The position numbers and the translations under genes are program-made. Positions 45,020 to 54,348 of a stretch of 64,000 nt of DNA are shown piece after piece. The DNA comes from Gramella sp. AN32. Its GTDB lineage: Bacteria > Bacteroidota > Bacteroidia > Flavobacteriales > Flavobacteriaceae. Location: positions 124,001-188,000 of the forward strand of contig NZ_QEYO01000002.1 in the NCBI RefSeq assembly GCF_023718305.1. Reading direction: 5' to 3'. The stretch's first letter is position 1; every line of letters starts with the position of its first letter. The notes beneath the pieces were generated by a model. That model made no database searches, was not told where the DNA came from, and worked only from the letters and a program-made list of their open reading frames with translations.

Positions 45020-46513
45020 ATGTCCTTAAAATCATTTGCCGCCAAAATTTTTGCTTCGGTAGTTAGAAAAAAAATAGATGTCTGGGCTTCGAAACCTATT
45101 GAAACTCAGCAGCAGGTTTTTCAGGAAATTATTGCTAAAGCAGCCCATACTGCGTTTGGAAAAGATCACCACTTTTCTCAAATACGCACACATCAGAAAT
45201 TTGTTGAAAATGTTCCAATTAGGGATTACGAAGAGCTGCGTAATTACATAGACCGAATGGTGAGTGGTGAAGAAAATATTTTATGGCCCGGAAAGCCGCT
45301 GTATTATGCAAAAACCGCAGGAACTACCAGCGGGGCAAAATATATTCCCATTACCAAAGATTCTATGCCGTCGCACATTGAAGCAGCCAGAAATGCTATT
45401 TTGTGCTACATCCACGATACCGGAAAGTCGGAATTCGTAGATGGCAAGATGATCTTTTTACAGGGAAGCCCGGAATTACATGAAAAGAACGGGGTAAAAC
45501 TGGGAAGGTTATCGGGCATTGTCGCGCATTATGTTCCCGCTTATTTGTTAAAAAACCGGATGCCCAGTTGGGAAACAAATTGTATTGAAGATTGGGAAGC
45601 AAAAGTTGATGCCATTGTAGATGAAACGACAAAGGAAGATATGTCTGTTATTAGCGGGATTCCATCCTGGGTACAAATGTATTTTGAGAGGCTAAAGGAG
45701 AAAACAGGAAAAAAAGTGGGCGACATTTTTCCAAATTTTAACCTGTTCATTTATGGTGGGGTGAATTACGAACCTTATCGAAGCAGATTTGAAAATTTAA
45801 TTGGACGAAAAGTAGCTAGTATTGAATTATATCCTGCTTCTGAAGGTTTCTTTGCATTTCAGGATAAGCAGGAGGACCACGGCATGTTGCTTCAGCTAAA
45901 TTCCGGTATTTTCTATGAATTTGTAAAAGCCGATGAATTCTTTTCAGAAAAACCGCAAAGGATATTATTGGATAAGGTTGAAATTGGGGTGAATTACGTG
46001 ATGATCATTTCCTCAAATGCCGGTTTATGGGCTTACAATCTTGGAGATACCATTCAATTTACTTCTGTAGAGCCTTTTAAAGTAATAGTTTCGGGAAGGA
46101 TCAAACATTATATTTCAGCTTTTGGGGAACATGTGATTGCGAAAGAAGTGGAAGAATCCCTGCAGGCTGCCGTAAAAGAAACCAATGCTGAAATTGGGGA
46201 ATTTACCGTGGCACCTCAAATAAATCCTGAAGGTGAAGAATTGCCTTATCACGAATGGTTTATCGAGTTTGAAAGAGAACCAAAAGATTTAAATACCTTT
46301 GCGGGGATCATTGATAAGACGCTTCAGGAACAAAATTCCTATTATCAGGATCTTATAAAAGGGAATATTTTACAGCGGTTAAAGATCACCGCAGTTCCCA
46401 AAAACACATTTAAAAGCTATATGAAGTCGATTGGCAAACTTGGCGGACAGAATAAACTGCCCAGACTTTCCAACGACCGTATTATCGCTGAAAAACTGAA
46501 AGAGATTATTTAA
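45020..46513 (+). CDS. GH3 (auxin-responsive-type) adenylate-forming enzyme
   Basis: 497 aa. Plant GH3 proteins adenylate a carboxylic acid and conjugate it to an amino acid. This bacterial homologue has the nucleotide loop AKTAGTTSGAKYIPIT (97-112), the YPASEGFFAFQ motif near 276 and LWAYNLGDTIQFTS near 337-351. No signal peptide, so cytoplasmic. The acid substrate is unknown in Bacteroidota. Sandwiched with 3-bp gaps between the M23 peptidase and the next gene, so the three are one operon. Confidence 0.9.
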   Translation: MSLKSFAAKIFASVVRKKIDVWASKPIETQQQVFQEIIAKAAHTAFGKDHHFSQIRTHQKFVENVPIRDYEELRNYIDRMVSGEENILWPGKPLYYAKTAGTTSGAKYIPITKDSMPSHIEAARNAILCYIHDTGKSEFVDGKMIFLQGSPELHEKNGVKLGRLSGIVAHYVPAYLLKNRMPSWETNCIEDWEAKVDAIVDETTKEDMSVISGIPSWVQMYFERLKEKTGKKVGDIFPNFNLFIYGGVNYEPYRSRFENLIGRKVASIELYPASEGFFAFQDKQEDHGMLLQLNSGIFYEFVKADEFFSEKPQRILLDKVEIGVNYVMIISSNAGLWAYNLGDTIQFTSVEPFKVIVSGRIKHYISAFGEHVIAKEVEESLQAAVKETNAEIGEFTVAPQINPEGEELPYHEWFIEFEREPKDLNTFAGIIDKTLQEQNSYYQDLIKGNILQRLKITAVPKNTFKSYMKSIGKLGGQNKLPRLSNDRIIAEKLKEII

Positions 46514-46516
46514 TTT

Positions 46517-48205
46517 ATGTCAATATTTAAATTACAGGGGAGAACCCGCGCTCAGGAAAGCTCCAATGCTATTGAGAGAATGTACATTACCATGCGACAT
46601 CTTTTTAATAGAGGTTTTTACAAACCTATGGGGATTTCCGGAGAAACTTTAAGGGAATCCTTACTTACTTTACGCCCGGAAATTTATGGTTCGATTGCAG
46701 ATGATAAAGCTGAACTCGAAGGACTTTTATACGTGATAGATCGTTTGCCTATTGGCATCGAAGAATGCCGTTTTATTAACCTTACCAGCGATGAAGGTTA
46801 CGGGAATTCTCATTTCAAACCGATAGTTCCACCAAAAAGAAGAAGAAATTGTTATCGCATAGACGATGAGCAAATGAATATTGAAATCACCAGGGGCCGC
46901 TCTGAAATTTATGATATCCTAACGCATTTAACCTTTCTGTTTATTGAATCCCACAAGATCATGAAGAGGGTTATTATTGATGAAGATGGAAGTGTAAATC
47001 GCGATTGGGAAAAACTGGAAGCAACAGTACAGGCTGTAGAGGGAATGAGCCAGGCGCAAAGGGAAGTTGCTTTAACCCATACCGCCAGCATTCTAGGCAG
47101 GACTTTTCACGAAATCAATACTATTTATCCAAAATTCTCGACTAGTGATAATCCTGACCGGTTTTTAAAACTGGTCTATTCCCTGGGGAAAATGGCACTA
47201 AAAGAAGCCATTAAAAATGAGAAAAGGATCATTACTTTTAGTCCGGTTCTAAGAGAGCGTTTAGGCCATCATATTCATGGGGAGCGATGGGCGAATGATA
47301 TAAAAATGAAGCTAATTGATCTAAAATTGATGGATAGGCCACTTCATATTATTAGCGCGAACATGCACAGTGTGATGAACACGCTATATACGCCCCATGC
47401 TTTAAAAAATGAGCTTAAAAAAAGCAAAGAGCTTGATATGTATGAACAGTTAAGTGATAGTGGAAATGGTTCACTTCGTACAAAGGTTCAAAAAGTGGCC
47501 CTGGATAACGGCATGTATTTCGTAGATGATAAAAGTGGAACGAACATCGATATTCAGATTTTTGATACCGCTGTTTTAAAGGATGGTTTTAGGAGTGAAG
47601 GTTTTGACGAACGAAAAACTGAGGAAAAACCGGTTATACTTGTCATGGATTATGCTTTTGGGGAACAGGCTTATGAAACTATGGATGAATTGCTGAAGCC
47701 TTTAAATATGGAAGGGAATGAATTCCGCATGAAAGTGAAATCTATTTCCATCATGGGGAAAGCAGGTATTCTGGAAGGTGGTAAAGGCGATATTATGATC
47801 CCTAACGCCCATCTTTTTGAAGGCACTGCCGATAATTATCCCTTTGAAAATAAATTAAAAAAGACAGACCTCGATGGGCATGGGATTAATGTAGTAGATG
47901 GCGCCATGATCACTGTTTTGGGAACTTCCCTGCAGAATAAAGATATTTTAAGATTTTTCCATGATTCAACATGGAATGTTTGTGGCCTGGAAATGGAAGG
48001 CGCGCATTATCAAAAAGCGATACAGGCGGCTTCGCAATTAAGGGGAAGCATCGATGAAAATGTGGAGGTTAGGTATGCCTATTACGCTTCAGATAATCCC
48101 CTGGAAACCGGGAGCACACTGGCTTCGGGTGGTTTGGGGACTTCTGGCGTGAAACCCACTTATTTGATTACGGAAAAAATCCTGGAGCAAATCTTTAATT
48201 CTTAA
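46517..48205 (+). CDS. DUF6909-like protein with nucleoside-phosphorylase-like C-terminus
   Basis: 562 aa, no signal peptide. The N-terminal 330 residues (MYITMRHLFNRGFYKPMGISGETL start) match no domain I know. The C-terminal half contains VILVMDYAFGEQAYETMDELL (about 376-396), IMGKAGILEGGKGDIMIPNAHLFEGT (about 412-437), GAMITVLGTSLQN and NVCGLEMEGAHYQKAI (about 487-502), which together resemble the ribose/base pocket of the PNP/UDP phosphorylase superfamily (the E-M-E motif in particular). From memory this is the family labelled DUF6909. Probably a nucleoside-binding or nucleoside-cleaving enzyme; the reaction is a guess. Same operon as GH3 and rfbC. Confidence 0.7.
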   Translation: MSIFKLQGRTRAQESSNAIERMYITMRHLFNRGFYKPMGISGETLRESLLTLRPEIYGSIADDKAELEGLLYVIDRLPIGIEECRFINLTSDEGYGNSHFKPIVPPKRRRNCYRIDDEQMNIEITRGRSEIYDILTHLTFLFIESHKIMKRVIIDEDGSVNRDWEKLEATVQAVEGMSQAQREVALTHTASILGRTFHEINTIYPKFSTSDNPDRFLKLVYSLGKMALKEAIKNEKRIITFSPVLRERLGHHIHGERWANDIKMKLIDLKLMDRPLHIISANMHSVMNTLYTPHALKNELKKSKELDMYEQLSDSGNGSLRTKVQKVALDNGMYFVDDKSGTNIDIQIFDTAVLKDGFRSEGFDERKTEEKPVILVMDYAFGEQAYETMDELLKPLNMEGNEFRMKVKSISIMGKAGILEGGKGDIMIPNAHLFEGTADNYPFENKLKKTDLDGHGINVVDGAMITVLGTSLQNKDILRFFHDSTWNVCGLEMEGAHYQKAIQAASQLRGSIDENVEVRYAYYASDNPLETGSTLASGGLGTSGVKPTYLITEKILEQIFNS

Positions 48206-48208
48206 AAA

Positions 48209-48751
48209 ATGAAAGTTAAAAAAACTCCCTTAAAGGATTGTTTTTTAGTAATTCCAGAGATTTTTCACGATCACCGCGGTATTTTCCTGGAAACCTATCA
48301 CCGGAGACAATTTGCGGAACACACCAGGATCGATACAGAATTTGTTCAGGATAATCAATCGGTTTCAACCTACGGGGTCTTAAGAGGCCTGCATTACCAA
48401 AAGGGCGAGCATGCACAAACCAAACTTGTTCGCGTAATTCATGGTAAAGTACAGGATATTGTGGTAGATCTCCGGCCCGATTCATCAACTTTCAAACAAT
48501 CGTTTTCTGTTATTTTGGATGATCAAAACCTTTATCAATTATATATTCCGAAGGGTTTTGGACATGGTTTTATTACCCTTTCTGAAAAATCGGTTTTTGC
48601 CTATAAATGTGATCAATATTATGTTCCGGGTTCAGAAGGAGGCATCATCTATAATGATCCGGATTTGAATATCGACTGGAATTTTCCTGAAAAAGATCTT
48701 ATTTTATCTGAAAAAGACAAAAACCTCCCCACCCTGAAAGATATTTTTTAA
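48209..48751 (+). CDS. rfbC: dTDP-4-dehydrorhamnose 3,5-epimerase
   Basis: 180 aa, cupin fold. It epimerises dTDP-4-keto-6-deoxyglucose at C3 and C5 in dTDP-L-rhamnose synthesis. Motifs: FHDHRGIFLETYH, catalytic His62 in RGLHYQKGEHAQTKLVRV, and YKCDQYYVPGSEGGIIYNDPDL (about 131-152). The stop shares a base with the rfbD ATG. rfbA and rfbB are not in the window, so the pathway must be completed elsewhere. Confidence 0.95.
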   Translation: MKVKKTPLKDCFLVIPEIFHDHRGIFLETYHRRQFAEHTRIDTEFVQDNQSVSTYGVLRGLHYQKGEHAQTKLVRVIHGKVQDIVVDLRPDSSTFKQSFSVILDDQNLYQLYIPKGFGHGFITLSEKSVFAYKCDQYYVPGSEGGIIYNDPDLNIDWNFPEKDLILSEKDKNLPTLKDIF

Positions 48752-49605
48752 TGAAAAAAATCCTGATCACCGGTGCTAATGGCCAACTTGGGCAATGTTT
48801 TAAAAAAGCAGCAGTAAATTTTCAGAATTTTGAATATCATTTTGCCACATCCGGAGAACTTGATATCACTTCCAAAGATCAAATTCAGGCGTTATTTCAA
48901 AAAGGGAAATTTGATGTTTGTATCAATTGTGCCGCTTATACCAAGGTTGATGAAGCTGAAAAAAACATGGAATTAGCTTTCAATATCAATGCTCTGGCCG
49001 CAAAATATTTAGCTGATATTTGTAAAAAACATGCTGCGGTTTTAGTCCATTTTTCAACAGATTATGTTTTTGATGGTACGGCGACTACCCCTTATAAAGA
49101 AATAGATCCCGTAAACCCAATCAATGTTTACGGCGCTTCAAAACTAGCCGGAGAGCAAAATATAAGACAGGTCTGCAAAAAGTATTATATTTTCAGGACG
49201 AGCTGGTTGTATTCAGAATTTGGGCATAATTTTTTTAGAACCATCCTAAAAAAAGCTGAAGAAAAACAGGATCTCAACATTGTAACTTCTCAGAGGGGAA
49301 CACCAACAAATGCTAATGACCTGGCCAATTATGTCCTGCAGATTTTAAATGCTGAAAAGCAAAAATTTGGTTTATATCATTTCAGCAATAAAGGGGAAGC
49401 GACCTGGTATGACTTTGCTGAAGCGATTTTGAAATTTTCAGGAAATGCTGAAAAAATTAAATTGGAAAAATCAGATTTTTATAAAACTCCTGCGGAAAGG
49501 CCTAATTATAGTGTGCTTTCAAATGATAAAATAAGAACCAATTTTTCTTATGAAAGCAAAGACTGGAAGGAAAGTTTGAAAGATTTGGTTGCAGAAGTAT
49601 CTTGA
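48751..49605 (+). CDS. rfbD: dTDP-4-dehydrorhamnose reductase
   Basis: 284 aa, short-chain reductase. NAD(P)H motif ITGANGQLGQCF (5-16), catalytic YGASK near 129-133 and the TDYVFDG strand. It makes dTDP-L-rhamnose for lipopolysaccharide or capsule. One-base overlap with rfbC, followed 21 bp later by a GT2 gene. Confidence 0.95.
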   Translation: MKKILITGANGQLGQCFKKAAVNFQNFEYHFATSGELDITSKDQIQALFQKGKFDVCINCAAYTKVDEAEKNMELAFNINALAAKYLADICKKHAAVLVHFSTDYVFDGTATTPYKEIDPVNPINVYGASKLAGEQNIRQVCKKYYIFRTSWLYSEFGHNFFRTILKKAEEKQDLNIVTSQRGTPTNANDLANYVLQILNAEKQKFGLYHFSNKGEATWYDFAEAILKFSGNAEKIKLEKSDFYKTPAERPNYSVLSNDKIRTNFSYESKDWKESLKDLVAEVS

Positions 49606-49626
49606 ATTTTTAAATAAAAGGCAATA

Positions 49627-50397
49627 ATGCAAGAGTACGGATTGGTTTCGGTGATCATGCCAGCTTATAATGCTGAAACGTTTATTGCTGAAGCGATCCA
49701 ATCGGTCATCGATCAATCTTATTCTAATTGGGAGCTTATAATTGTAAACGATGCTTCAACGGATGCTACGGAAAAAGTTATTTCAGCATTTTTTGACGAT
49801 AGAATCAGTATGATCTCTCTTAAACAAAACCAGGGAACCCATATTTCGCGTAATAAGGCGATTCAAAGCGCTTCGGGTAACTTTATCGCATTTCTCGATG
49901 CTGATGATCTTTGGAAGCGGGAAAAGCTTCAGAAACAGTTGGCTTTTATGGATGAAAATTCGGCATCGGCCTGTTTTTCCAGTTATGAATTGATTGATGA
50001 GCAGGGCATAGAATTGAATAAAAAAATAGAAGCCTTTCCTGTTCTTGAATTTCAGAAATTACTGAAGGCAAATTATGTGGGTAATCTTACCGGAATCTAT
50101 TCCGTAGAAAAATTGGGTAAAATAGCGGTGCCAGATCTTCGGAAAAGACAGGATTGGGGATTGTGGCTGGAAGTGGTCAAAAAGGGGGGAGCTATGTTAG
50201 GTATAAATGAATCCCTTGCTTATTACCGGGTTAGGAAGGGTTCAATTTCCAGCAAAAAACTGCCAATGCTGAAGTATAATTTTAATATCTACCACAAAGT
50301 CTTAAAATTCAATAAAATAAGAAGTCTTTATTATATGTTGATTTTTTTAAAAGAACAATTACTCGTTAAACCGAAACAAACCAAAGATTTAAATTAA
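49627..50397 (+). CDS. Family 2 glycosyltransferase
   Basis: 256 aa. GT-A start VSVIMPAYNAETFIAEAIQSVIDQSYSNWELIIVNDASTDAT (7-48), DxD-type motif FLDADDLW (about 90-97) and a late QDWGLWLEVVKKGG segment. A likely sugar transferase for surface polysaccharide, consistent with the rhamnose genes upstream. Acceptor unknown. Its end overlaps the convergent CapK-like gene by 9 bp. Confidence 0.92.
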   Translation: MQEYGLVSVIMPAYNAETFIAEAIQSVIDQSYSNWELIIVNDASTDATEKVISAFFDDRISMISLKQNQGTHISRNKAIQSASGNFIAFLDADDLWKREKLQKQLAFMDENSASACFSSYELIDEQGIELNKKIEAFPVLEFQKLLKANYVGNLTGIYSVEKLGKIAVPDLRKRQDWGLWLEVVKKGGAMLGINESLAYYRVRKGSISSKKLPMLKYNFNIYHKVLKFNKIRSLYYMLIFLKEQLLVKPKQTKDLN

Positions 50398-51696
50398 AGA
50401 AGTGAACTGTTTCAATTTCCCACTGGGGCTGCGTTTAAGCACATCTTTTCTTTCGAAAACAATTTTTAGGTCCTTTCCAACATAAGTTTCTATAGCAGCC
50501 AGAATTTTTTTTCGCTGCTCGTTGGAAAGCTGCTTACTGCTCACATATTCAATGTGAAATTCATCTATTTTCGTTTGGATAATGACGAATTCTTTAATAT
50601 TTCCATTGTCTTCTATGATAGTTTTGGTCACGTAATAAAAGGCAAGGCCCGGAACAACTTTTCCATTGGAAAGCCTGGCGATATCATTGGTCCTCCCTAT
50701 AAGTTTTTCAAGAATGGGACATTTTACCGTACTTTTTTTGGAAAGCATCCCCGTATCCCCAATATCATATCGAATCATGGGATGCGCTTTATTGTAAAGC
50801 GAAGTGATCACGATACGCCCCATTTCTCCAAAAGGTAAAACCCGATCATTTTTATCTAAAATTTCCAGATAAAGATCTTCAGAATTCACTATCCATTGAT
50901 GTTGCTTATTTTCAAAAGCGATCAAACCAACTTCACTCGCCCCGTATTCATTAATTACCGGTACTCCAAAAGCATGTTCAATTATCCTCTTGTCTTTTTC
51001 AAAGAGCCTTTCTGAAGTGACGATACAAATTTTAAGGCTGGGACAAAACTCTTTTAGCTTGATGCCTTTTTCTTCCACATAACGGGCAAATAATACGATG
51101 GCGCTGGTATAACCGTTCAGGTAATCAAAATCAGATTTTTTAAAACGCTCCAAAAAAGCTTCCATTTTTTCTTCGCTGAGGTCGAAAATATTGAACCTTC
51201 TACGCAAACTGATAAGATCTTTTAACCGCTCCTGAATATTGCCATAAAAGTCTAACGGGATACCATAAAACCTAGCCTGTAGCGATTTATTGAGGTCTAT
51301 ATCATACCAGGTATATTTATCCTGAAAGCCAGCCCAGCTTAAGGCATGTGCAAATTTATCTTTTGCAAAAATAAAAGGATGCCCACTGCTGCCGGAGGTT
51401 TTTCCCACGTACACGTTCTTTTTTGAAAAAGTATTGCTGAGTCTTGATTTTAGCGGTTGTTGTAAATCAGCCTTAGACATTACCGGAATAGATTCCCAAT
51501 CCTTAAATTGAGAAATTTCAGAAAAATCTTTATAAAAAAGATTGTGTTTTAGGTGATATTCAACAATTTCACGCTTCTTTTTTTCCTGATATTCTGCATA
51601 ATGAGCCTCAGAAATCTTCTGAATATCATCAAGAACATTCATTGCCCTGGTTATGGGAAATTTATTGAGTTGTAGCGATAGTTTAAACCAATCCAA
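50389..51696 (-). CDS. CapK/PaaK-like adenylate-forming ligase
   Basis: 435 aa from a TTG start (no upstream ATG; an ATG 18 codons inside, at MNVLDD, is possible but would shorten a conserved start). Nucleotide loop VGKTSGSSGHPFIF (about 97-110), NEYGASEVGLIAFE (about 249-262) and RYDIGDTGMLS near 313 place it with phenylacetate-CoA ligase-like proteins, the CapK subgroup common in capsule loci. The carboxylate substrate is unknown. It is transcribed against the polysaccharide genes. Confidence 0.86.
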   Translation of the reverse strand: MDWFKLSLQLNKFPITRAMNVLDDIQKISEAHYAEYQEKKKREIVEYHLKHNLFYKDFSEISQFKDWESIPVMSKADLQQPLKSRLSNTFSKKNVYVGKTSGSSGHPFIFAKDKFAHALSWAGFQDKYTWYDIDLNKSLQARFYGIPLDFYGNIQERLKDLISLRRRFNIFDLSEEKMEAFLERFKKSDFDYLNGYTSAIVLFARYVEEKGIKLKEFCPSLKICIVTSERLFEKDKRIIEHAFGVPVINEYGASEVGLIAFENKQHQWIVNSEDLYLEILDKNDRVLPFGEMGRIVITSLYNKAHPMIRYDIGDTGMLSKKSTVKCPILEKLIGRTNDIARLSNGKVVPGLAFYYVTKTIIEDNGNIKEFVIIQTKIDEFHIEYVSSKQLSNEQRKKILAAIETYVGKDLKIVFERKDVLKRSPSGKLKQFTSLI

Positions 51697-51782
51697 GACC
51701 AGATATGCTTTTTTATGAAATTTATTGGTGCTTCAATTTACAAACAATTATTTTTGAGGCAATAATTTATAATTGAATCTAT

Positions 51783-53054
51783 ATGAATATTCTTATCCTG
51801 GGCTCCGGAGGTAGAGAGCACACCTTCGCATACAATATAGTACGAAGTGATAAATGCGAAAAACTATATGTAGCCCCAGGGAACGCCGGCACTGGGGAAA
51901 TTGCGGAAAATCTTGATGTGGATCCTATGGATTTTGCAGCGGTCGCGAAGACTGCGCTGGAAAAAAATGTGCACATGATCGTAGTAGGTCCGGAAGATCC
52001 TTTGGTTAAAGGAATTGTAGATTATTTCATCCAGGATGAAAAGCTCAAGGACATCATGATTATTGGTCCCGATAAAAGAGGTGCTTTACTGGAAGGAAGC
52101 AAAGAAAGGGCAAAAGAATTTATGGCGTTGTACAATATCCCCACCGCTGCTTATGAAAGTTTCAGTTTACAAAGTCTGGAGGCCGGCTATAGTTTTCTTG
52201 AAAAACTGAATCCGCCCTATGTTTTGAAAGCCGATGGATTGGCTGGGGGAAAAGGAGTGCTTATTTTAGACAGTCTCTCTCAGGCTAAAATTGAATTGAA
52301 AAGTATGCTATCTGGTAAATTTGGCAGTGCGAGTGATAAAGTGGTGATTGAAGAGTTCCTCGACGGAATTGAATTAAGTGTTTTTGTACTGACTGATGGT
52401 GAAAATTATCAACTATTGCCAACCGCCAAGGATTATAAACGCATTGGAGAAGGAGATAAGGGATTAAACACCGGTGGTATGGGTGCTGTTTCCCCGGTTC
52501 CTTTTGCAGATGTGGAGTTGATGCAAAAAATTGAGGAAAGGATTGTAAAACCTACGGTGAATGGAATAAAGGAAGAAGGAATTAATTATAAGGGTTTTGT
52601 CTTTATTGGAATTATAAAAGTGCAGGACGAACCTTACGTAATTGAATATAATGTGAGAATGGGCGATCCTGAAACTGAAGTTGTTTTCCCACGCATCAAA
52701 ACCGATCTTATAGATCTTCTGGAAGCCACCTGGAATAAAACATTGAATAAGGTTAAGCTTGAAATCGATGAACGTGCGGCCACAACAGTGATGACTGTCT
52801 CGGGAGGCTATCCCGGTTCTTATGAAAAAGGTAAAATAATCGAAGGGATAGAGACTATTGAAGGTTCCATAGTATTTCATGCAGGGACCAGAATGAAAGA
52901 AGATAAGATTGTAACCAACGGTGGGCGCGTGATTGCGATTACTTCCTTTGGAAAAGATTACAAAGAGGCATTAAAAAAATCTTACCAAAATGCAGATAAA
53001 TTGCATTTCGATAAGATGTATTTTAGAAAAGATATTGGTTTTGATTTATCCTAA
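51783..53054 (+). CDS. purD: Phosphoribosylamine-glycine ligase
   Basis: 423 aa. The second step of purine synthesis, joining phosphoribosylamine and glycine with ATP. N-terminal LILGSGGREHTFAY (3-16), ATP-grasp region with ADGLAGGKGVLIL, the TGGMGAVSPVP motif near 236 and EYNVRMGDPETEVVFPRIK near 288. Its end overlaps the convergent small membrane gene by 9 bp. Confidence 0.98.
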   Translation: MNILILGSGGREHTFAYNIVRSDKCEKLYVAPGNAGTGEIAENLDVDPMDFAAVAKTALEKNVHMIVVGPEDPLVKGIVDYFIQDEKLKDIMIIGPDKRGALLEGSKERAKEFMALYNIPTAAYESFSLQSLEAGYSFLEKLNPPYVLKADGLAGGKGVLILDSLSQAKIELKSMLSGKFGSASDKVVIEEFLDGIELSVFVLTDGENYQLLPTAKDYKRIGEGDKGLNTGGMGAVSPVPFADVELMQKIEERIVKPTVNGIKEEGINYKGFVFIGIIKVQDEPYVIEYNVRMGDPETEVVFPRIKTDLIDLLEATWNKTLNKVKLEIDERAATTVMTVSGGYPGSYEKGKIIEGIETIEGSIVFHAGTRMKEDKIVTNGGRVIAITSFGKDYKEALKKSYQNADKLHFDKMYFRKDIGFDLS

Positions 53055-53276
53055 AAAGGAATGAGCTGATGGATCCCTGTTTTCTTCATCGCGATCGTTA
53101 TACCCTTTAAGTTCACGCATCCAATAAAGAAAAGCTAAAATTCCTATGATCATCAAAAGCCAGTTTACGATATTGGCGAAAAACCAGGAATCTAATTCTA
53201 ACGATCTTAAGGCATCATAAGGGTAAAAAAGAATATTTTCAAATAACCATGCAATCCCTTCAAAAAAATCTTTCAT
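53046..53276 (-). CDS. DUF6341-like small membrane protein
   Basis: 76 aa. Two hydrophobic helices (about 11-24 and 31-51) with a conserved-looking FFANIVNWLLMIIGILAFLYWMRELKGYN core and an acidic tail. From memory this is the Flavobacteriia family DUF6341, found next to purD and a DUF6427 gene. Function unknown. It has a full promoter upstream (53301-53330). Confidence 0.75.
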   Translation of the reverse strand: MKDFFEGIAWLFENILFYPYDALRSLELDSWFFANIVNWLLMIIGILAFLYWMRELKGYNDRDEENRDPSAHSFLG

Positions 53277-53300
53277 TGTCTCAAACTTTGTTTGTGCCTA

Positions 53301-53330
53301 CAAAAATATAAAAAACCTCAATGCTAACAA
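53301..53330 (-). promoter_or_regulatory. Promoter of the DUF6341-like gene (TTG - N19 - TATTTTTG)
   Basis: On the minus strand, -33 TTG at 53330-53328 and -7 TATTTTTG at 53308-53301, spacer 19 bp. The ATG is 25 nt downstream. It overlaps the first codons of the divergent DUF6427 gene. Confidence 0.65.
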
Positions 53331-54244
53331 GCTTTTTTAGCAAATCGAAACCTATAAATCTTTTTGCCATCATTTTTTTGATGCTCACCTTCTACATTTC
53401 GGCCAGTTTTAGTGAACCGGGAGCTGAAGGTGGTTTCTTTATCATCCTAAAAAAAATAGGAGTCGCTTTGGCCTTGACGCTGAGTTTACTTGTGCTGAAT
53501 TTTATTGCCAAAAAGAATGAACTTACTAAGCGGAGCGCTTTTAAAATCCTGCTTTTTGCAATTTCTGTCATTTGTTTTTGGCCCATGCTCCAAAATGATT
53601 CCATTATTATCGCCAACCTTTTTCTGCTTCTGGCCTTAAGAAGGATTATTAGCATGAGAACACAAAAAGATGTACAAAAAAAGATTTTTGATGCATCCTT
53701 TTGGATTGCGATTGCCTCTTTATATCAATTTGGGGCTGTATTATTTTTTATACTGATCTTTTTCGCGATTTTAAATTTTTCATCCACGCTTAAAAACTGG
53801 CTTATTCCTTTTGTTGCCTTTGGCGCCGTGGCAATCCTTACGGTCACTTTTCATCTATTTACCTACGATTCGTTTTATACTTTTTCTGATTATTATGAGG
53901 TGAGTAATTTTGATTTTTCAGGCTATAAAACCTTAAGGATATTGGTGCCGTTGGGAACGATTTTATTTATCCTGGGATGGAGCCTGATCAATTATGTATC
54001 GGCGGTTCAAAAAGCGAGTATCATGCGGAGGCCTGTTCTAAATTTGGTATTATTCAGCCTTTTTATAGCTATGGCGGTTGCATTGTTTTCCCCCACAAAG
54101 GACAGCAGTGAACTTATATTTTTCATGGTCCCCTTCAGCATTATAGCTTCCAATTTTTTCGAGAAAAAGAAAAATGTGATTTTAAAAAATATTCTTCTGG
54201 GAATTTTTCTGGTTCTTCCCTTTATAGTTCTGGCACTGGATTAA
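53321..54244 (+). CDS. DUF6427-like polytopic membrane protein
   Basis: 307 aa with eight or nine membrane helices (first about 12-28, last about 285-305). No catalytic motif. MLTSFFSKSKPINLFAIIFLM is the usual start of the Flavobacteriia family I recall as DUF6427. Function unknown; position beside purD, DUF6341 and LPS genes is typical for the group. Confidence 0.75.
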   Translation: MLTSFFSKSKPINLFAIIFLMLTFYISASFSEPGAEGGFFIILKKIGVALALTLSLLVLNFIAKKNELTKRSAFKILLFAISVICFWPMLQNDSIIIANLFLLLALRRIISMRTQKDVQKKIFDASFWIAIASLYQFGAVLFFILIFFAILNFSSTLKNWLIPFVAFGAVAILTVTFHLFTYDSFYTFSDYYEVSNFDFSGYKTLRILVPLGTILFILGWSLINYVSAVQKASIMRRPVLNLVLFSLFIAMAVALFSPTKDSSELIFFMVPFSIIASNFFEKKKNVILKNILLGIFLVLPFIVLALD

Positions 54245-54279
54245 GGGGTATTCAATAAAGTCACTCCTTATAAAATTAA

Positions 54280-54287
54280 TATCTTTG
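54280..54287 (+). promoter_or_regulatory. Candidate -7 element for the DUF4254-GT9 operon
   Basis: TATCTTTG, 61 nt upstream of the DUF4254 ATG. No clean -33 TTG. Confidence 0.45.
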
Positions 54288-54348
54288 CAAAGTCAATTCA
54301 GGAATTGTAATTCCGAAGAAATTTTAATCAATTTTCATCAAAAATTAT

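Noticed and set aside
52464..52880. 138-codon frame on the minus strand inside purD
   Set aside because: Complement of a fully conserved housekeeping gene with no features of its own.
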